Positions 17,098-26,940 of a stretch of 64,000 bases of DNA are shown here, piece by piece. Positions within the stretch are counted from its first letter, which is position 1, and every line of letters begins with the position of its first letter. Source of the stretch: Idiomarina sp. PL1-037 (lineage in GTDB: Bacteria > Pseudomonadota > Gammaproteobacteria > Enterobacterales > Alteromonadaceae); assembly GCF_034422975.1 (NCBI RefSeq), contig NZ_CP139873.1:2604001-2668000 (forward strand), written 5' to 3'. The position numbers and the translations under genes were made by a program. The notes under the pieces are model-generated. The model saw only the letters and a program-made list of their open reading frames with translations, ran no database searches and was not told where the DNA came from.

Positions 17098-19227
17098 ATG
17101 AAAAAGACGATCTTAGCCAGCACCATACTGACCGCTCTCGCAGCTCCCGCTATGGCCAATAACGCTAGCGGCGATACTGATATCGAGCAAATCAAAATTA
17201 TTGGCAGTAAAACAGACGCCCGCAATGTTGCCGGCTCCAGCGCCGTTATTGACGAAGAACAGATGCGTATTGAAGTGCCGAGCGATATCAACCAGTTAAT
17301 GAAAACCATCCCGGGTGTTTATGTTCGTGAAGAGGACGGCCAGGGTCTGCGCCCTAACATCGGCATTCGTGCTGCTTCAGCCGGACGTGTCAGCAAGGTC
17401 ACACTGATGGAAGACGGCGTCATGATAGCACCGGCTCCCTATTCAAACCCGGCCGCCTACTACTTCCCGACTACGTTCCGTATGTCATCGGTTGAAGTGT
17501 TAAAAGGTGCGCCTTTGCTACGTTACGGCCCACAAACAACCGGCGGCGTTTTAAACCTGGTGACAACACCTATTCCGGAAGACTTTGGTGGCCAGGTTCT
17601 GACTCAGTTTGGTGAGAACAGCAGCCGTGATATTCACGCTCATGTGGGCGGCACTGAAGGTCCATGGGGCTTTTTATTAGAAACAGTGCAACGCAGCAGC
17701 GACGGTTTCAAAGAAATTGATCGAAGCAGTCGCGATGCCGGTTTTGATATTGAAGACTACGTTGCAAAACTGCAGTGGACTGGCGAGCGCCAGAGCCTGT
17801 TGGCCAAAGTTCAATATTCAGAAGAAATCTCAAATGAAACCTATCTTGGCCTGACTGACACCGATTTTGCTGAAAATGAAAATCGTCGTTATGGACTTTC
17901 TGAAATTGATCAGATGGATAACTCGCACAAGGGCTACAGCTTAAACTATGTATTTGAAGCCACTGATAATCTGACTTTAAATATTTTAGGCTACTACAAC
18001 GACTATGCCCGTAACTGGTTCAAACTGGATGGCGGCAATGCATACGTCAGTGCGGCTAACAACGGTGACGCCGAGGCATTAGCTATTTTGCGAGGCACTC
18101 AGGACGAAGCCGGGTTAAACTACAAAAACAACAACCGTGCTTATGAATCTAAAGGCATTGAAGCCAATGCTCAGTTTGCTTTAGGGGCTCATAACCTGGA
18201 AGTGGGTGTTCGCGATCACAGCGACGAGATGGATCGTTTCCAGCCAGTTGAAATTTATGATCAGGTTAACGGTAGCCTCGTTTACCAAGGCAAAATTATG
18301 CCTACCGGCGGTAATAACCGTCTAGAAGGCGCAGACGCAATCAGTTTCTGGTTAACGGATCAATGGCAGGCAACCGAGAATCTGAACGTACACTTAGCGC
18401 TGCGTTATGAAGACGTAGAGTCTTACCGTAACCAGTTTGCGGATACAGCACGCGAACAGTTGGACAGCGCGCGTTCAAACGACAGCAACGAATGGTTGCC
18501 GGGCGTATCCTTCACGTATGACGTGAGCGAAAACTGGCAGGTACTGGCTGGTGCACATAAAGGCTTTTCTCCTTTAGGCGGCGGTGCGAAAAGCTTCCAG
18601 GAGCCAGAAACCAGTAATAACTACGAAGCCGGTGTTCGTTTTAACCAAGGTTCATTCTTTGCAGAAGCCATTGGTTTCTATAGCGACTTTAGCGACACCA
18701 CACAACAATGTTCAATTGCTAACCCATGTGACAACGGCGCTGAATCAGGCAACTACGTATTGGGTGAGTCAGTCGTTCGCGGTTTGGAATTCCAGGCGAG
18801 CAATACCTTTGAAGCAGGAAGTTTCTTAATACCTATTGATGTTACTTACACCTATACCAAGGGTGAAATTAGCGAAGACAACCTCGATAACCTTGACGGC
18901 GACGAGTTAGCTGACATTCCACAAAACATGTTCAGTATGCGTATTGCGCTCGATAACCAGCAAGGATGGGTAAATTATGTTGTCGCCAAATACGCTGACG
19001 AAATGTGCGTCAGCACCGGCTGTAACCGAAGCAACAGCCGCTTTGACAAAACGGAGTCTGTTTTTGTCACCGACTTTGTCAGCCGCTACGAAATGAACAA
19101 CAACATGGCGGTTTATTTCAAAGTTGAGAACCTGTTCGATCAGCAGAAGATTATTGCTCGTTCACCACATGGTGCACGTCCGAACAAACCTCAAACCGCT
19201 TCTTTCGGTGTGGAATACACTTTCTAA
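17098..19227 (+). CDS. TonB-dependent receptor, FecA-like
   Basis: A 709-residue outer-membrane receptor. It has a signal peptide (MKKTILASTILTALAAPAMA), a plug domain at about 35-160 (INQLMKTIPGVYVREEDGQG; TLMEDGVMIAPAPYSNPA; SSVEVLKGAPLLRYGPQTTG) and a beta-barrel ending in the aromatic C-terminus GVEYTF required for outer-membrane insertion. The plug wording is closest to FecA-type ferric dicitrate receptors, without the extra FecA signalling domain, so transport only. A possible Fur box precedes it and a terminator follows, so it is probably a single-gene iron-regulated unit. Substrate is inferred as a ferric chelate. Confidence 0.88.
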   Translation: MKKTILASTILTALAAPAMANNASGDTDIEQIKIIGSKTDARNVAGSSAVIDEEQMRIEVPSDINQLMKTIPGVYVREEDGQGLRPNIGIRAASAGRVSKVTLMEDGVMIAPAPYSNPAAYYFPTTFRMSSVEVLKGAPLLRYGPQTTGGVLNLVTTPIPEDFGGQVLTQFGENSSRDIHAHVGGTEGPWGFLLETVQRSSDGFKEIDRSSRDAGFDIEDYVAKLQWTGERQSLLAKVQYSEEISNETYLGLTDTDFAENENRRYGLSEIDQMDNSHKGYSLNYVFEATDNLTLNILGYYNDYARNWFKLDGGNAYVSAANNGDAEALAILRGTQDEAGLNYKNNNRAYESKGIEANAQFALGAHNLEVGVRDHSDEMDRFQPVEIYDQVNGSLVYQGKIMPTGGNNRLEGADAISFWLTDQWQATENLNVHLALRYEDVESYRNQFADTAREQLDSARSNDSNEWLPGVSFTYDVSENWQVLAGAHKGFSPLGGGAKSFQEPETSNNYEAGVRFNQGSFFAEAIGFYSDFSDTTQQCSIANPCDNGAESGNYVLGESVVRGLEFQASNTFEAGSFLIPIDVTYTYTKGEISEDNLDNLDGDELADIPQNMFSMRIALDNQQGWVNYVVAKYADEMCVSTGCNRSNSRFDKTESVFVTDFVSRYEMNNNMAVYFKVENLFDQQKIIARSPHGARPNKPQTASFGVEYTF

Positions 19228-19252
19228 AAATTAATCCCTCCCTGGATTTGTT

Positions 19253-19283
19253 ATGGCCCCATTTTTATGGGGCCATTTTTTTT
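19253..19283 (+). terminator. Intrinsic terminator after receptor gene
   Basis: Arms ATGGCCCCA / TGGGGCCAT with a six-base loop are followed by a T-run of eight. The complementary strand is A-rich before the hairpin, so it may also serve the convergent ATP-grasp gene. Confidence 0.9.
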
Positions 19284-19291
19284 GAGTCACC

Positions 19292-20239
19292 TTATTGGGC
19301 TAAGCTAATCAGGTAATCCGCTAACGCGCCCATGCCTGTTTTCTTAACACCCGCTTCACGCTCCGCACTTTGATTATAATTGGTGTTGGTGTTCACATCG
19401 TAAACGTACAACTCGCCTTTTTCGTCCTCAATAAATTCAATGCCGGCCACATCGATATCATTGGCTTTCAAAAAGGCTTCCAGCGCAAAAATAATTTCAT
19501 GGTCATTAAAACGCTGCGTAATAGTGAATTTATTGGGTTGATTTCCATCAGCAGACGCTTCAGTGGTTGGGCAAAATGCATCATCCACGCTGCACACATC
19601 GGCAGGGCATAACTCAAAGCCTTGCTCAGTATTAACGTTAACCGCGTAAACAAATTTCTGCCCGACAAACTCACTGCGGGTAATATGCGGCTGCTTTGGC
19701 TGAATGTATTCCTGTAACAGCCAGATACCGTCTAACGGCTCTTCATAATCGTCGCTGTTTAGGTAGTTCTCCAAGCCAGCGACATCATCAAACTTCATGA
19801 CGCCTAAACCTTTACCTCCACGATTAGGCTTTAAAATCAGTGGCCACTCAGCAAACTTCTCAGCGGCCTCTGTCAGCAGATTTTTCCCCACCACAGCTTG
19901 TGTTTTAGGTACATTAAGCCCCGCTTTTTGCAGCGCCGCATATTGCGACAGCTTACACACTTCCAGCGCCAGCACCCGGGTGCCATTAACCACGGTTCTA
20001 TTACTATTTTCCAACCAGGTTAACGCCATGCGAGTCAGTTCCGGTGCAAACCGATGACCCCGCGTGTGCGAGGAAGCACTCATACGGTTGTAATAAACCG
20101 CATCTTCCGGAAGCTCGGAAAAAGGTATAACTCCCTTATCCAGAAACCATTCTTTGGCTTCTACGCCGCGCTTTTCAAACTCTGCTCTTAGCGGCACCAG
20201 CCACTCTTCATTCTCGTGCAGAATAACAATATCTCGCAT
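19292..20239 (-). CDS. ATP-grasp ligase, RimK-like
   Basis: A 315-residue ATP-grasp protein. LILKPNRGGKGLGVMKF is the ATP-binding Lys/glycine loop, and GIEFIEDEKGELYVYDVNTN is the metal-binding end of the ATP-grasp fold (Glu and Asn ligands). Members of the RimK group join amino acids such as glutamate to protein or small-molecule carboxylates; the substrate here is not known. The start ATG has an AGAGGTAACC ribosome site. It lies nine bases downstream of the amino acid permease on the same strand, suggesting co-transcription and perhaps a shared amino acid substrate (inference). Confidence 0.8.
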   Translation of the reverse strand: MRDIVILHENEEWLVPLRAEFEKRGVEAKEWFLDKGVIPFSELPEDAVYYNRMSASSHTRGHRFAPELTRMALTWLENSNRTVVNGTRVLALEVCKLSQYAALQKAGLNVPKTQAVVGKNLLTEAAEKFAEWPLILKPNRGGKGLGVMKFDDVAGLENYLNSDDYEEPLDGIWLLQEYIQPKQPHITRSEFVGQKFVYAVNVNTEQGFELCPADVCSVDDAFCPTTEASADGNQPNKFTITQRFNDHEIIFALEAFLKANDIDVAGIEFIEDEKGELYVYDVNTNTNYNQSAEREAGVKKTGMGALADYLISLAQ

Positions 20240-20248
20240 GGTTACCTC

Positions 20249-21472
20249 TTAGCGTCTCAGCTGATGTATCAGCAGAACTACGACAATAAAAATAAGCCCT
20301 GACAACAACACTTGCCAGGGAACAAAAACGGCCAACCCAAGGCAGCTGACTAAACCTAGTATGGATACCCACTTGGGTAAAAAACGATCACTTTTTGCGA
20401 CTTTCAGCGCCGCTAAATTCGTGATGCCATAATACACTAAAACCGTAAAGGCGCTGAACGACCATGCGGTCTTTATATCACCAATTGCGACCAGCACCAG
20501 CATGACAATAGAAGTTAGCCAGGTTGCCGGGGGCGCCGATGTTTGCTGGTCGTTTAAGTTAGCAAAGCGCATCGGCAAATCGGCCCTGCGCCCCATGGCC
20601 AAAACCACCCGCGATACGCCCAAAATTAAGTTCAGGATAACTCCGCCCATAGCAGCCACTGCGCCAAGGGTTACCAACCATTGTATTGGTCCGCTCGGCA
20701 GCAAACGTGCCAGGGAGAAATGCTCCGCCTGAAAGTCCGCTATGCTGGGAAAGTGCAATAGAGCGCTACCAACCCCTAAATACAGAAGCGTCACAGCCGC
20801 CAGAGTTAAAACAACGGCCAGAGGAATAACCCGGCGCGGGTTTTGTACTTCTTCACCCATGGTGGCAATGCGTCCGTAGCCTGTGTAGGCAACAAAAAGC
20901 AGAGCTGCCGCCTGCAAAACGTGCCACCATTCTACCGAAGCCCGCTCAACAACAAGGGAAGTTTGTTGATGTCCGTTAATAATGAAAGCCAACAGAGCCA
21001 CGATGCTCACCGTAACAATGACTGCATTAACCCGGTTTGTGCGCTTAACGCCACCCAATACTAATAACGTAAATAGTACCAACACCGCAGCCGCTATCCA
21101 TTGTGCAAAATATGACGGTATTGCCGAGGTGTTCGTCACATACCAACCTACCGCCAGCGCGGCTGTTGCCGCTGATGCACTTTTTGCTACTACAAATAAA
21201 CTGCCGGCCGTTACGCCATAAGCCGGAGTCAGGAACCGATAGCCGTATTCATAGGTTCCGCCGCTTACTGAGTGTGCTGAAGCTAACTGAGCCGAAGACA
21301 AGCCATTACATAAGGCCGTTACCGCCGCAATAAGAATTGCCCATACAACAGCGCCACCGGCAATGTCGGCACCAATACCGACACTAACGAAAGCGCCCGT
21401 GCCTAAAATGGAACCCAGCCCTAAAACAATAGCGCCCGCCAGCGAGGTAGAACGCGCAAGTTGTTGATTCAT
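20249..21472 (-). CDS. APC family amino acid permease
   Basis: A 407-residue, about 12-helix permease of the amino acid-polyamine-organocation family. GLGSILGTGAFVSVGIGADI is the unwound first helix that binds the substrate backbone; VAYTGYGRIATMGEEVQNPR is the second family hallmark. The frame stays open far upstream to 21829 into low-complexity sequence antisense to the next gene. ATG 21472 (MNQQLARSTSLAG), preceded by AAGG, is the sensible start because it places the first helix near the N-terminus. It is divergent from the SLC13 transporter and followed by the ATP-grasp gene. Confidence 0.88.
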   Translation of the reverse strand: MNQQLARSTSLAGAIVLGLGSILGTGAFVSVGIGADIAGGAVVWAILIAAVTALCNGLSSAQLASAHSVSGGTYEYGYRFLTPAYGVTAGSLFVVAKSASAATAALAVGWYVTNTSAIPSYFAQWIAAAVLVLFTLLVLGGVKRTNRVNAVIVTVSIVALLAFIINGHQQTSLVVERASVEWWHVLQAAALLFVAYTGYGRIATMGEEVQNPRRVIPLAVVLTLAAVTLLYLGVGSALLHFPSIADFQAEHFSLARLLPSGPIQWLVTLGAVAAMGGVILNLILGVSRVVLAMGRRADLPMRFANLNDQQTSAPPATWLTSIVMLVLVAIGDIKTAWSFSAFTVLVYYGITNLAALKVAKSDRFLPKWVSILGLVSCLGLAVFVPWQVLLSGLIFIVVVLLIHQLRR

Positions 21473-21560
21473 AGACTGCCTTTTATTCTTTCGTTGGTGA
21501 TTCAGCCACTTCTCTATTATCTTACAGGGTAAAAGATGAAAAGGATGTGACAACCGCTTA

Positions 21561-22925
21561 ATGAAACATTTAGCACTGGGGCCAATAACCGCCCTTATTG
21601 TATTACTCACAACACAGCTGGCAAACATGCCGTTACCCGCCGCGCTAACCTTAAGCACTGTGGTCTGGGTGGCCTGGTGGTGGGTAACCGAATGCATTCC
21701 TTTACCTGTCACCTCGTTACTGCCTTTTGTATTGCTTCCAACGTTCGGGGTTATCGACACACAAACCGCCGCAGGCGCTTTAGGTGACAACATCATTTTG
21801 TTGTTTATGGGGGCGTTCATGCTGGCCAAAGCCGTTGAAGCCAGCGGTGTTCATAAACGCATGGCTCTGTCTTTGATTGCCAGAATTGGTGCAGACAATG
21901 GCCGCAAAGTAGTTATTTCCTTCATGGCTGCAACCGCTTTTCTCTCTATGTGGATATCGAACACCGCCGGTGTGCTGGCACTTTTACCCGTTGCATTGGC
22001 ACTTGCCGATGCCAGTGACGACAAGGACTTTCAACGAGCTCTGCTGTTGGGTTTGGCCTATGCCGGGTCGCTAGGCGGCGTCGCGACTTTAGTAGGAACA
22101 CCACCGAATCTGATTTTCGCATCTATTTACCAAAATATTACCGGCGCGGAATTCAGTTTTACCCGGTGGCTGAGCATTGGTTTACCCATGGTTCTGCTAG
22201 GCTTACCTATTATCGCACTTTGGCTAACGCGTAACGTCAAACTGTCAAAGCCACTTGAGTTGCCAACCACCAGTGAAATGACAACTTACGAAAAACGCGT
22301 ATTGATAGTATTCGGTGTTGTTGTCTTTTTATGGATAACACGTACCGCTCCCTTTGGCGGCTGGACTGGCGTACTTGGTACTGGCAGCCTCAATGACGCG
22401 ACCGTCGCTCTGGCCGGAGTTGTCGCTATGTTCGTTATCCCATCTGGGAATGCTAAAAACGAAAAATTGTTAAACTGGCCGTTGGCGAGAGATATTCCCT
22501 GGGGCATTTTGCTACTGTTTGCCGGTGGTATCTGCTTAGCCCGCGGCGTTATGGAAAGTGGGCTTGGCGAACTTATTGGTCAGTCTCTCACTGCCTTAGA
22601 CGCCCTGCCATTGTGGTTACTGATTTTTGTTTTGAGCATGACCGTGTCCTTCGTTACAGAAGTAACCTCCAATACCGCAACGGCTACCTTACTTATGCCC
22701 ATTCTGGCAGCCACGGCAACGGCACTTGAGTTACCTATCGAGTTACTCATGATACCTGCGGTTATTGCCTGCAGTTGTGCCTTTTGCATGCCGGTCGCCA
22801 CACCGCCAAACTCTATTGTTTTTGCGTCTAATCGAGTCACTATAAAAGCCATGGCAAAAGAAGGTTTGGTACTGAATATTTTGCTGGCCATTGTCACAAC
22901 GCTAGTGGTACTAATTTTTGTCTAG
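21561..22925 (+). CDS. SLC13/DASS family sodium-coupled anion transporter
   Basis: A 454-residue polytopic protein. It has the two SNT motifs that define the divalent anion:Na+ symporter family, in LSMWISNTAGVLALLP and EVTSNTATATLLMPI, and the typical segment TECIPLPVTSLLPFVLLP. Such proteins import dicarboxylates (succinate, malate), citrate or sulfate with sodium. The GTPPNLIF element is also present. Substrate is not decidable from sequence, though C4-dicarboxylate is the common case. No partner genes are adjacent; yjdM follows after 60 bases. Confidence 0.88.
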   Translation: MKHLALGPITALIVLLTTQLANMPLPAALTLSTVVWVAWWWVTECIPLPVTSLLPFVLLPTFGVIDTQTAAGALGDNIILLFMGAFMLAKAVEASGVHKRMALSLIARIGADNGRKVVISFMAATAFLSMWISNTAGVLALLPVALALADASDDKDFQRALLLGLAYAGSLGGVATLVGTPPNLIFASIYQNITGAEFSFTRWLSIGLPMVLLGLPIIALWLTRNVKLSKPLELPTTSEMTTYEKRVLIVFGVVVFLWITRTAPFGGWTGVLGTGSLNDATVALAGVVAMFVIPSGNAKNEKLLNWPLARDIPWGILLLFAGGICLARGVMESGLGELIGQSLTALDALPLWLLIFVLSMTVSFVTEVTSNTATATLLMPILAATATALELPIELLMIPAVIACSCAFCMPVATPPNSIVFASNRVTIKAMAKEGLVLNILLAIVTTLVVLIFV

Positions 22926-22985
22926 TGCGCCGACAGCTCTGACAGGCTATAATCGCCTGCTTTCATCTCCTCAAAAGGATCTGAC

Positions 22986-23324
22986 ATGAGCGATTTTCCA
23001 GCCTGTCCTGAGTGCAACTCAAGTTTCACCTACCACGATGGCACCTTATTAATTTGTCCTGAATGCGGACACGAATGGTCTGAAAACGAGCCAGAAGTAG
23101 CTGACGATGCACCAACTTATCGCGATGCCAATGGTGCGCCACTGGAAGACGGCGATACTGTCACTGTCATTAAGGATCTTAAAATTAAAGGTTCATCTTC
23201 GGTGGTTAAAGTCGGTACCAAAGTTAAAAATATCCGCTTAATTGATGGTGACCATGACATCGACTGTAAAATTGACGGTATTGGTGCAATGAAACTGAAA
23301 TCTGAATTTGTTAAAAAGGTCTAA
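22986..23324 (+). CDS. yjdM: YjdM/PhnA zinc-ribbon protein
   Basis: A 112-residue soluble protein with an N-terminal zinc ribbon (CPECNSSF at about 8-15 and CPECGHEW at about 28-35, giving four Cys) and a C-terminal SH3-like PhnA domain (DANGAPLEDGDTVTVIKDLK; LIDGDHDIDCKIDGIG). The family is named after the E. coli phn region but is not needed for phosphonate use, and its job is still unclear. Length is normal. A TATAAT lies at 22948-22953 in the upstream gap, without a good -35. Confidence 0.93.
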   Translation: MSDFPACPECNSSFTYHDGTLLICPECGHEWSENEPEVADDAPTYRDANGAPLEDGDTVTVIKDLKIKGSSSVVKVGTKVKNIRLIDGDHDIDCKIDGIGAMKLKSEFVKKV

Positions 23325-23345
23325 AGTCGGATACCGGAAATTACT

Positions 23346-24554
23346 ATGAGAACGCTTTTAGCTGTCTGCCTCGTGCTTTTTTCGTCATTTACTTTCGGAA
23401 AAAGTAATGAGCAAACTGTAGTACTTATTTCAATTGATGGCTTTCGCCACGATTATATTGAAAAACATAACGCTAAAAACATTGCAGAATTAGCTAAAAG
23501 CGGCGTGCGCAGTAAAGGACTTATTCCTGTTTATCCGTCAAAGACGTTCCCAAATCATCTGTCTATTATCACCGGCCGTTATCCTACTCATCACGGCCTG
23601 GTCGATAATAACTTTTACGATACCGAGCGCCAGCAAAAATACAGCATGGGCGATGGCTTAAAGGACAGTAGCTGGATAACCGCTTTGCCATTGTGGAACC
23701 TTGCCGAATTTCAGGGCGTAAAAGCAGCGACTTTTTTCTGGCCTGAGTCCGATGCGCGAATTAATGGCCGGACACCCAGTTATTTTTATCATTACAGCCA
23801 CCCGGTTCCTAACCGCCAGAGAGTTGAGCAAATCATCGACTGGTTAAAGTTACCGGAAAAAGCTCGTCCACGCCTTGTTACCGGCTATTTTTCTGTCGTT
23901 GACACCATGGGGCACCGTTTTGGCCCGGACGCTAAACAAGTGAAAGGGGCAGTTCAGCACGTTGATAAGCTTATTGGCAAGTTATGGCAGCGAATGCAAA
24001 CGGAAGTGGATGCCCCGGTTAACCTGGTTCTGGTTTCTGACCACGGCATGGCACCCATTAAAGCCGATAAGATGATTGACGTTAGTGAGCTGACTATTGA
24101 TGAAGAGCTGTTTAACGTTGTGAATGCACAAACTCGACTGCTCATTTACGCAAATGAGGGAACTTCGGACGAGCAAGTAGACTCACTCCGACAGCGCCTG
24201 AACCAAATGGCTGATGGTCCCTTTTATACTGAGTCGGAAGAAGCGTTGGCTCAGCGACACTTCGTGAATAGCCCACGGGTGCCTTCCATCGTGTTAGCGA
24301 CAGATGCCCCTGTCACTTTCGCTACACGCCCGCGAGAGCAATGGTCAGACGGCGGCACCCACGGGTATTACGGCACCCGCGATATGGACGGCCTGTTTGT
24401 TGCAGCCGGAACCGGCTTCAATAGTAACCAGCAAGTTGAGCGGTTTGAGAACATTCATATTTACCCAATGCTGGCAGAGTTACTCAATTTAGAGCTGCTC
24501 ACCGACATTGATGGCCGGGCTGACGTGCTCCGGCCAATCTTAAAAACGAATTAA
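23346..24554 (+). CDS. Ectonucleotide pyrophosphatase/phosphodiesterase (NPP) family
   Basis: A 402-residue secreted alkaline-phosphatase-fold enzyme with a signal peptide (cut near residue 18, FTFGKS). The nucleophile Thr is in PVYPSKTFPNHLSIITG. Metal ligands are the Asp in LISIDGFRHDY, the Asp and His in VDTMGHRFGPD, the Asp-His pair in LVSDHGMAPI, and the His in DGGTHGYYG. NPPs split phosphodiester and pyrophosphate bonds of nucleotides or lipids outside the cell, so this may scavenge phosphate and nucleosides. It may be co-transcribed with yjdM 21 bases upstream. It overlaps the convergent DUF4199 gene by four bases. Confidence 0.9.
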   Translation: MRTLLAVCLVLFSSFTFGKSNEQTVVLISIDGFRHDYIEKHNAKNIAELAKSGVRSKGLIPVYPSKTFPNHLSIITGRYPTHHGLVDNNFYDTERQQKYSMGDGLKDSSWITALPLWNLAEFQGVKAATFFWPESDARINGRTPSYFYHYSHPVPNRQRVEQIIDWLKLPEKARPRLVTGYFSVVDTMGHRFGPDAKQVKGAVQHVDKLIGKLWQRMQTEVDAPVNLVLVSDHGMAPIKADKMIDVSELTIDEELFNVVNAQTRLLIYANEGTSDEQVDSLRQRLNQMADGPFYTESEEALAQRHFVNSPRVPSIVLATDAPVTFATRPREQWSDGGTHGYYGTRDMDGLFVAAGTGFNSNQQVERFENIHIYPMLAELLNLELLTDIDGRADVLRPILKTN

Positions 24555-25045
24555 TGATCATCAAGTTGCGGTGTTTTTATAAATACCGCAACTAATGCGG
24601 CCGTAATGGTGCCGATAACAAGAGCAAAGAGCATCGACTGAATAATATAGCTACCTAAAGTAAAGTAAATCTCCGCTTGCTCAGCATCCATTCCACCTTC
24701 ACTGACAGCAAAATTGCTGATATTTTCAAAATAATTGGGTGAAATAATAACGTGCGTTATCCACTGACTAACGGGCGTTAAAATCGCCACTACAATGGCT
24801 ACAATCAGGCCACTGATAAACCCCTGCATCCAGGTCATTGATCCATTAAGATCTTTTTCTCGCTTTTCTCGAAGTGCTAATACAAAAATGGCGATAGCAA
24901 TAAGCGCAAAGAAGTTCGAGTAAGTTGAATGGTAAGCAATGTAATTGTCATGAAGACCAACCAGCCTTGCTATTAATACCCACAACATACTCACTACAAT
25001 AAAAATAATGCCCCATTTTATTTCTGTTGTTCGTGTTTTAAGCAT
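24551..25045 (-). CDS. DUF4199-like membrane protein
   Basis: About 164 residues with four hydrophobic segments (WGIIFIVVSMLWVLIARLVG; FFALIAIAIFVLALRE; GFISGLIVAIVVAILTPV; YIIQSMLFALVIGTITAALV). The pattern fits the DUF4199 family of small inner-membrane proteins, whose function is unknown. The frame is open to 25087, but ATG 25045 (MLKTRTTEIKWG) puts the first helix near the N-terminus and has AAAGGG upstream. It is divergent from the pgs operon. Confidence 0.7.
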   Translation of the reverse strand: MLKTRTTEIKWGIIFIVVSMLWVLIARLVGLHDNYIAYHSTYSNFFALIAIAIFVLALREKREKDLNGSMTWMQGFISGLIVAIVVAILTPVSQWITHVIISPNYFENISNFAVSEGGMDAEQAEIYFTLGSYIIQSMLFALVIGTITAALVAVFIKTPQLDDH

Positions 25046-25148
25046 CCTGAATTGCCCTTTTGTAAAGATCCCTAAAAACAATAGCACTATTAAGGGGGAC
25101 TCTGTAATGATAGTCCCGTTTTAAACGAATTATTTCAGGAGGATTCCC

Positions 25149-26354
25149 GTGGAAATACCCAGCATGCTCGCTATTGTAGCTGCACTATGGGTTGTTCTGG
25201 TTATAGCCGGCGTTTTTGAGGCCGTTCGCCATTGGGCACTTGTCCGTAAAATTCCCGTTCGAGTTCATGTAAATGGTACCCGGGGAAAAACCAGCGTTAC
25301 CCGATTAATTGCGGCAGGGTTACGCAGCGGTGGCAAACGTATCTGTGCTAAAACAACTGGTTCTGCAGCAGCTATTACTGACCCAGATGGTCGCGAATTT
25401 CCTATTTACCGAATAAGCGGTGCGAATATTATTGAGCAAATGCGTACGCTCAAAAGAATGGCAGCGTTAAAGCCTGAAATTGTGGTTATGGAATGTATGG
25501 CCCTGCAGCCACAGTACCAGTCTTTGAGTGAATTGCGAATGGTTCGCTCAACCGTTGGCGTTATTACCAATGCCCGTGCCGACCATTTAGATGTTATGGG
25601 TCCGGGTGAAAACGACGTAGCCTTAGCTCTGGCAGGCAGCACCCCCGTTAAAGGCGACTTATTCACCGCCGAACGCGACTTACTCGATGTATTTAAACAT
25701 TCATGTAATGACCGTAAAAGTGAACTGCATGGTGTAACCGAAGAAGAAGTTAACGCCATTACCGACGACACCATGAAGCGTTTCCGTTACGCAGAGCACG
25801 CCGAAAATGTTGCTTTAGCTCTGAATGTCTGTGAGCACCTTGGCGTTGAACGGGAGAAAGCGTTGGACGGCATGGTTGCATTAGAGCCAGAAGCCGGAGC
25901 CATGCAGGTTCTTCACGTTAACTACTTCAAACGCGAAATTATATTCGTTAACGCCTTTGCAGCCAATGACCCTGAGTCTACAGGCCGCATTTGGGAAAAT
26001 ATGCTGGAGAAACACGGCGAAGACCGCCGTAAGATTGTTTTGATCAACTGCCGGGCAGACCGTCCGCACCGCTCTCAGCAAATGGCCGAAGACGCCGTTA
26101 ATTGGAGTCAGGCAGATAAGTATCTGCTGATGGGGTCAGGTACATTTATCTTTGTTCGGAATGCCGTCAAATACGGCCTCGACCCAGAAAAATTATTAGT
26201 CATGGAAAATGCTCATATGACCGAAATTACTGAAACAATTTTAGAAGAGTCCGGCAGCAGCGCATTAGTTGTCGGCATGTGTAATATTCACGGTGGTGGC
26301 GAAGAAGTTGCTCGTTTCTTCCAGAACCGAGCAATTAAGGAGGAAGATCTATGA
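25149..26354 (+). CDS. pgsB: Poly-gamma-glutamate synthase PgsB/CapB
   Basis: A 401-residue Mur-ligase-type amide ligase anchored by one N-terminal helix (residues 6-25). The ATP loop is VNGTRGKTSVTR (about 41-52), and NARADHLDVMGPGENDVA is the second conserved ligase segment. PgsB/CapB activates the polymer carboxylate with ATP and adds glutamate through its side chain, on the cytoplasmic face of the membrane, together with PgsC. GGAGG-type ribosome site upstream. Its stop overlaps the pgsC start by four bases, so synthesis is probably coupled. Confidence 0.93.
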   Translation: MEIPSMLAIVAALWVVLVIAGVFEAVRHWALVRKIPVRVHVNGTRGKTSVTRLIAAGLRSGGKRICAKTTGSAAAITDPDGREFPIYRISGANIIEQMRTLKRMAALKPEIVVMECMALQPQYQSLSELRMVRSTVGVITNARADHLDVMGPGENDVALALAGSTPVKGDLFTAERDLLDVFKHSCNDRKSELHGVTEEEVNAITDDTMKRFRYAEHAENVALALNVCEHLGVEREKALDGMVALEPEAGAMQVLHVNYFKREIIFVNAFAANDPESTGRIWENMLEKHGEDRRKIVLINCRADRPHRSQQMAEDAVNWSQADKYLLMGSGTFIFVRNAVKYGLDPEKLLVMENAHMTEITETILEESGSSALVVGMCNIHGGGEEVARFFQNRAIKEEDL

Positions 26355-26926
26355 TTGCATTAAACATTCTTGCCGTCGCCATTGGGGTTGGTCTATTTTT
26401 CACCTTATTACTGACTCAAACCTTGGGCTTGGCCGCTGGCGGCTTGGTTGTCCCTGGTTATGTTGCGTTACAGCTGACTGACCCTCTAAGCTTGGCTATC
26501 ACGCTTGTTGCTGCGCTAATCACCTATCTCATTGTCAGAATTATTGCCAGCTTCGCTATTATCTATGGCCGTCGCCAAACCATTATTATGATTCTTACTG
26601 GGTATCTCATTGCCGGCTTGATGGATTTATTCCTTGGCAACCTCGTTAATTGGGTAGATTTGCAAATGATTGCAGGCGGCGATGATGCTCAGGCTCAAAT
26701 AGCCACGCTTGAGTCGAGCTTTATGATGTCAATTATGGAAAGCAGCATCATTGGTTACATTATTCCCGGGCTTATTGCCATTTGGTTTGACCGGCAAGGT
26801 GTACTGCAAACTTTGTGTGGACTTGCGGTCACAGCGGTACTGGTCCGTCTGGCCCTTATCATTATTATGCCGGAATCATTACAAATGTACGAAGCAAGCC
26901 AAGCATTTCAGATGCCAGGCTGGTAA
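26351..26926 (+). CDS. pgsC: Poly-gamma-glutamate synthase PgsC/CapC
   Basis: A 191-residue membrane protein with about five helices. The N-terminal segment LGLAAGGLVVPGYVALQLTD and the SFAIIYGRRQTIIMILTGYL segment are typical of CapC/PgsC, which with PgsB forms the minimal poly-gamma-glutamate synthase. It is the usual partner in position and overlaps pgsB by four bases (ATGA). Length is slightly over the Bacillus protein (about 150), with an extra loop around residues 90-125. Confidence 0.9.
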   Translation: MIALNILAVAIGVGLFFTLLLTQTLGLAAGGLVVPGYVALQLTDPLSLAITLVAALITYLIVRIIASFAIIYGRRQTIIMILTGYLIAGLMDLFLGNLVNWVDLQMIAGGDDAQAQIATLESSFMMSIMESSIIGYIIPGLIAIWFDRQGVLQTLCGLAVTAVLVRLALIIIMPESLQMYEASQAFQMPGW

Positions 26927-26940
26927 CAGGAGGACGAATC

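Noticed and set aside
22948..22953. TATAAT upstream of yjdM as a promoter
   Set aside because: No acceptable -35 hexamer at 15-19 bases; mentioned only in the gene entry.
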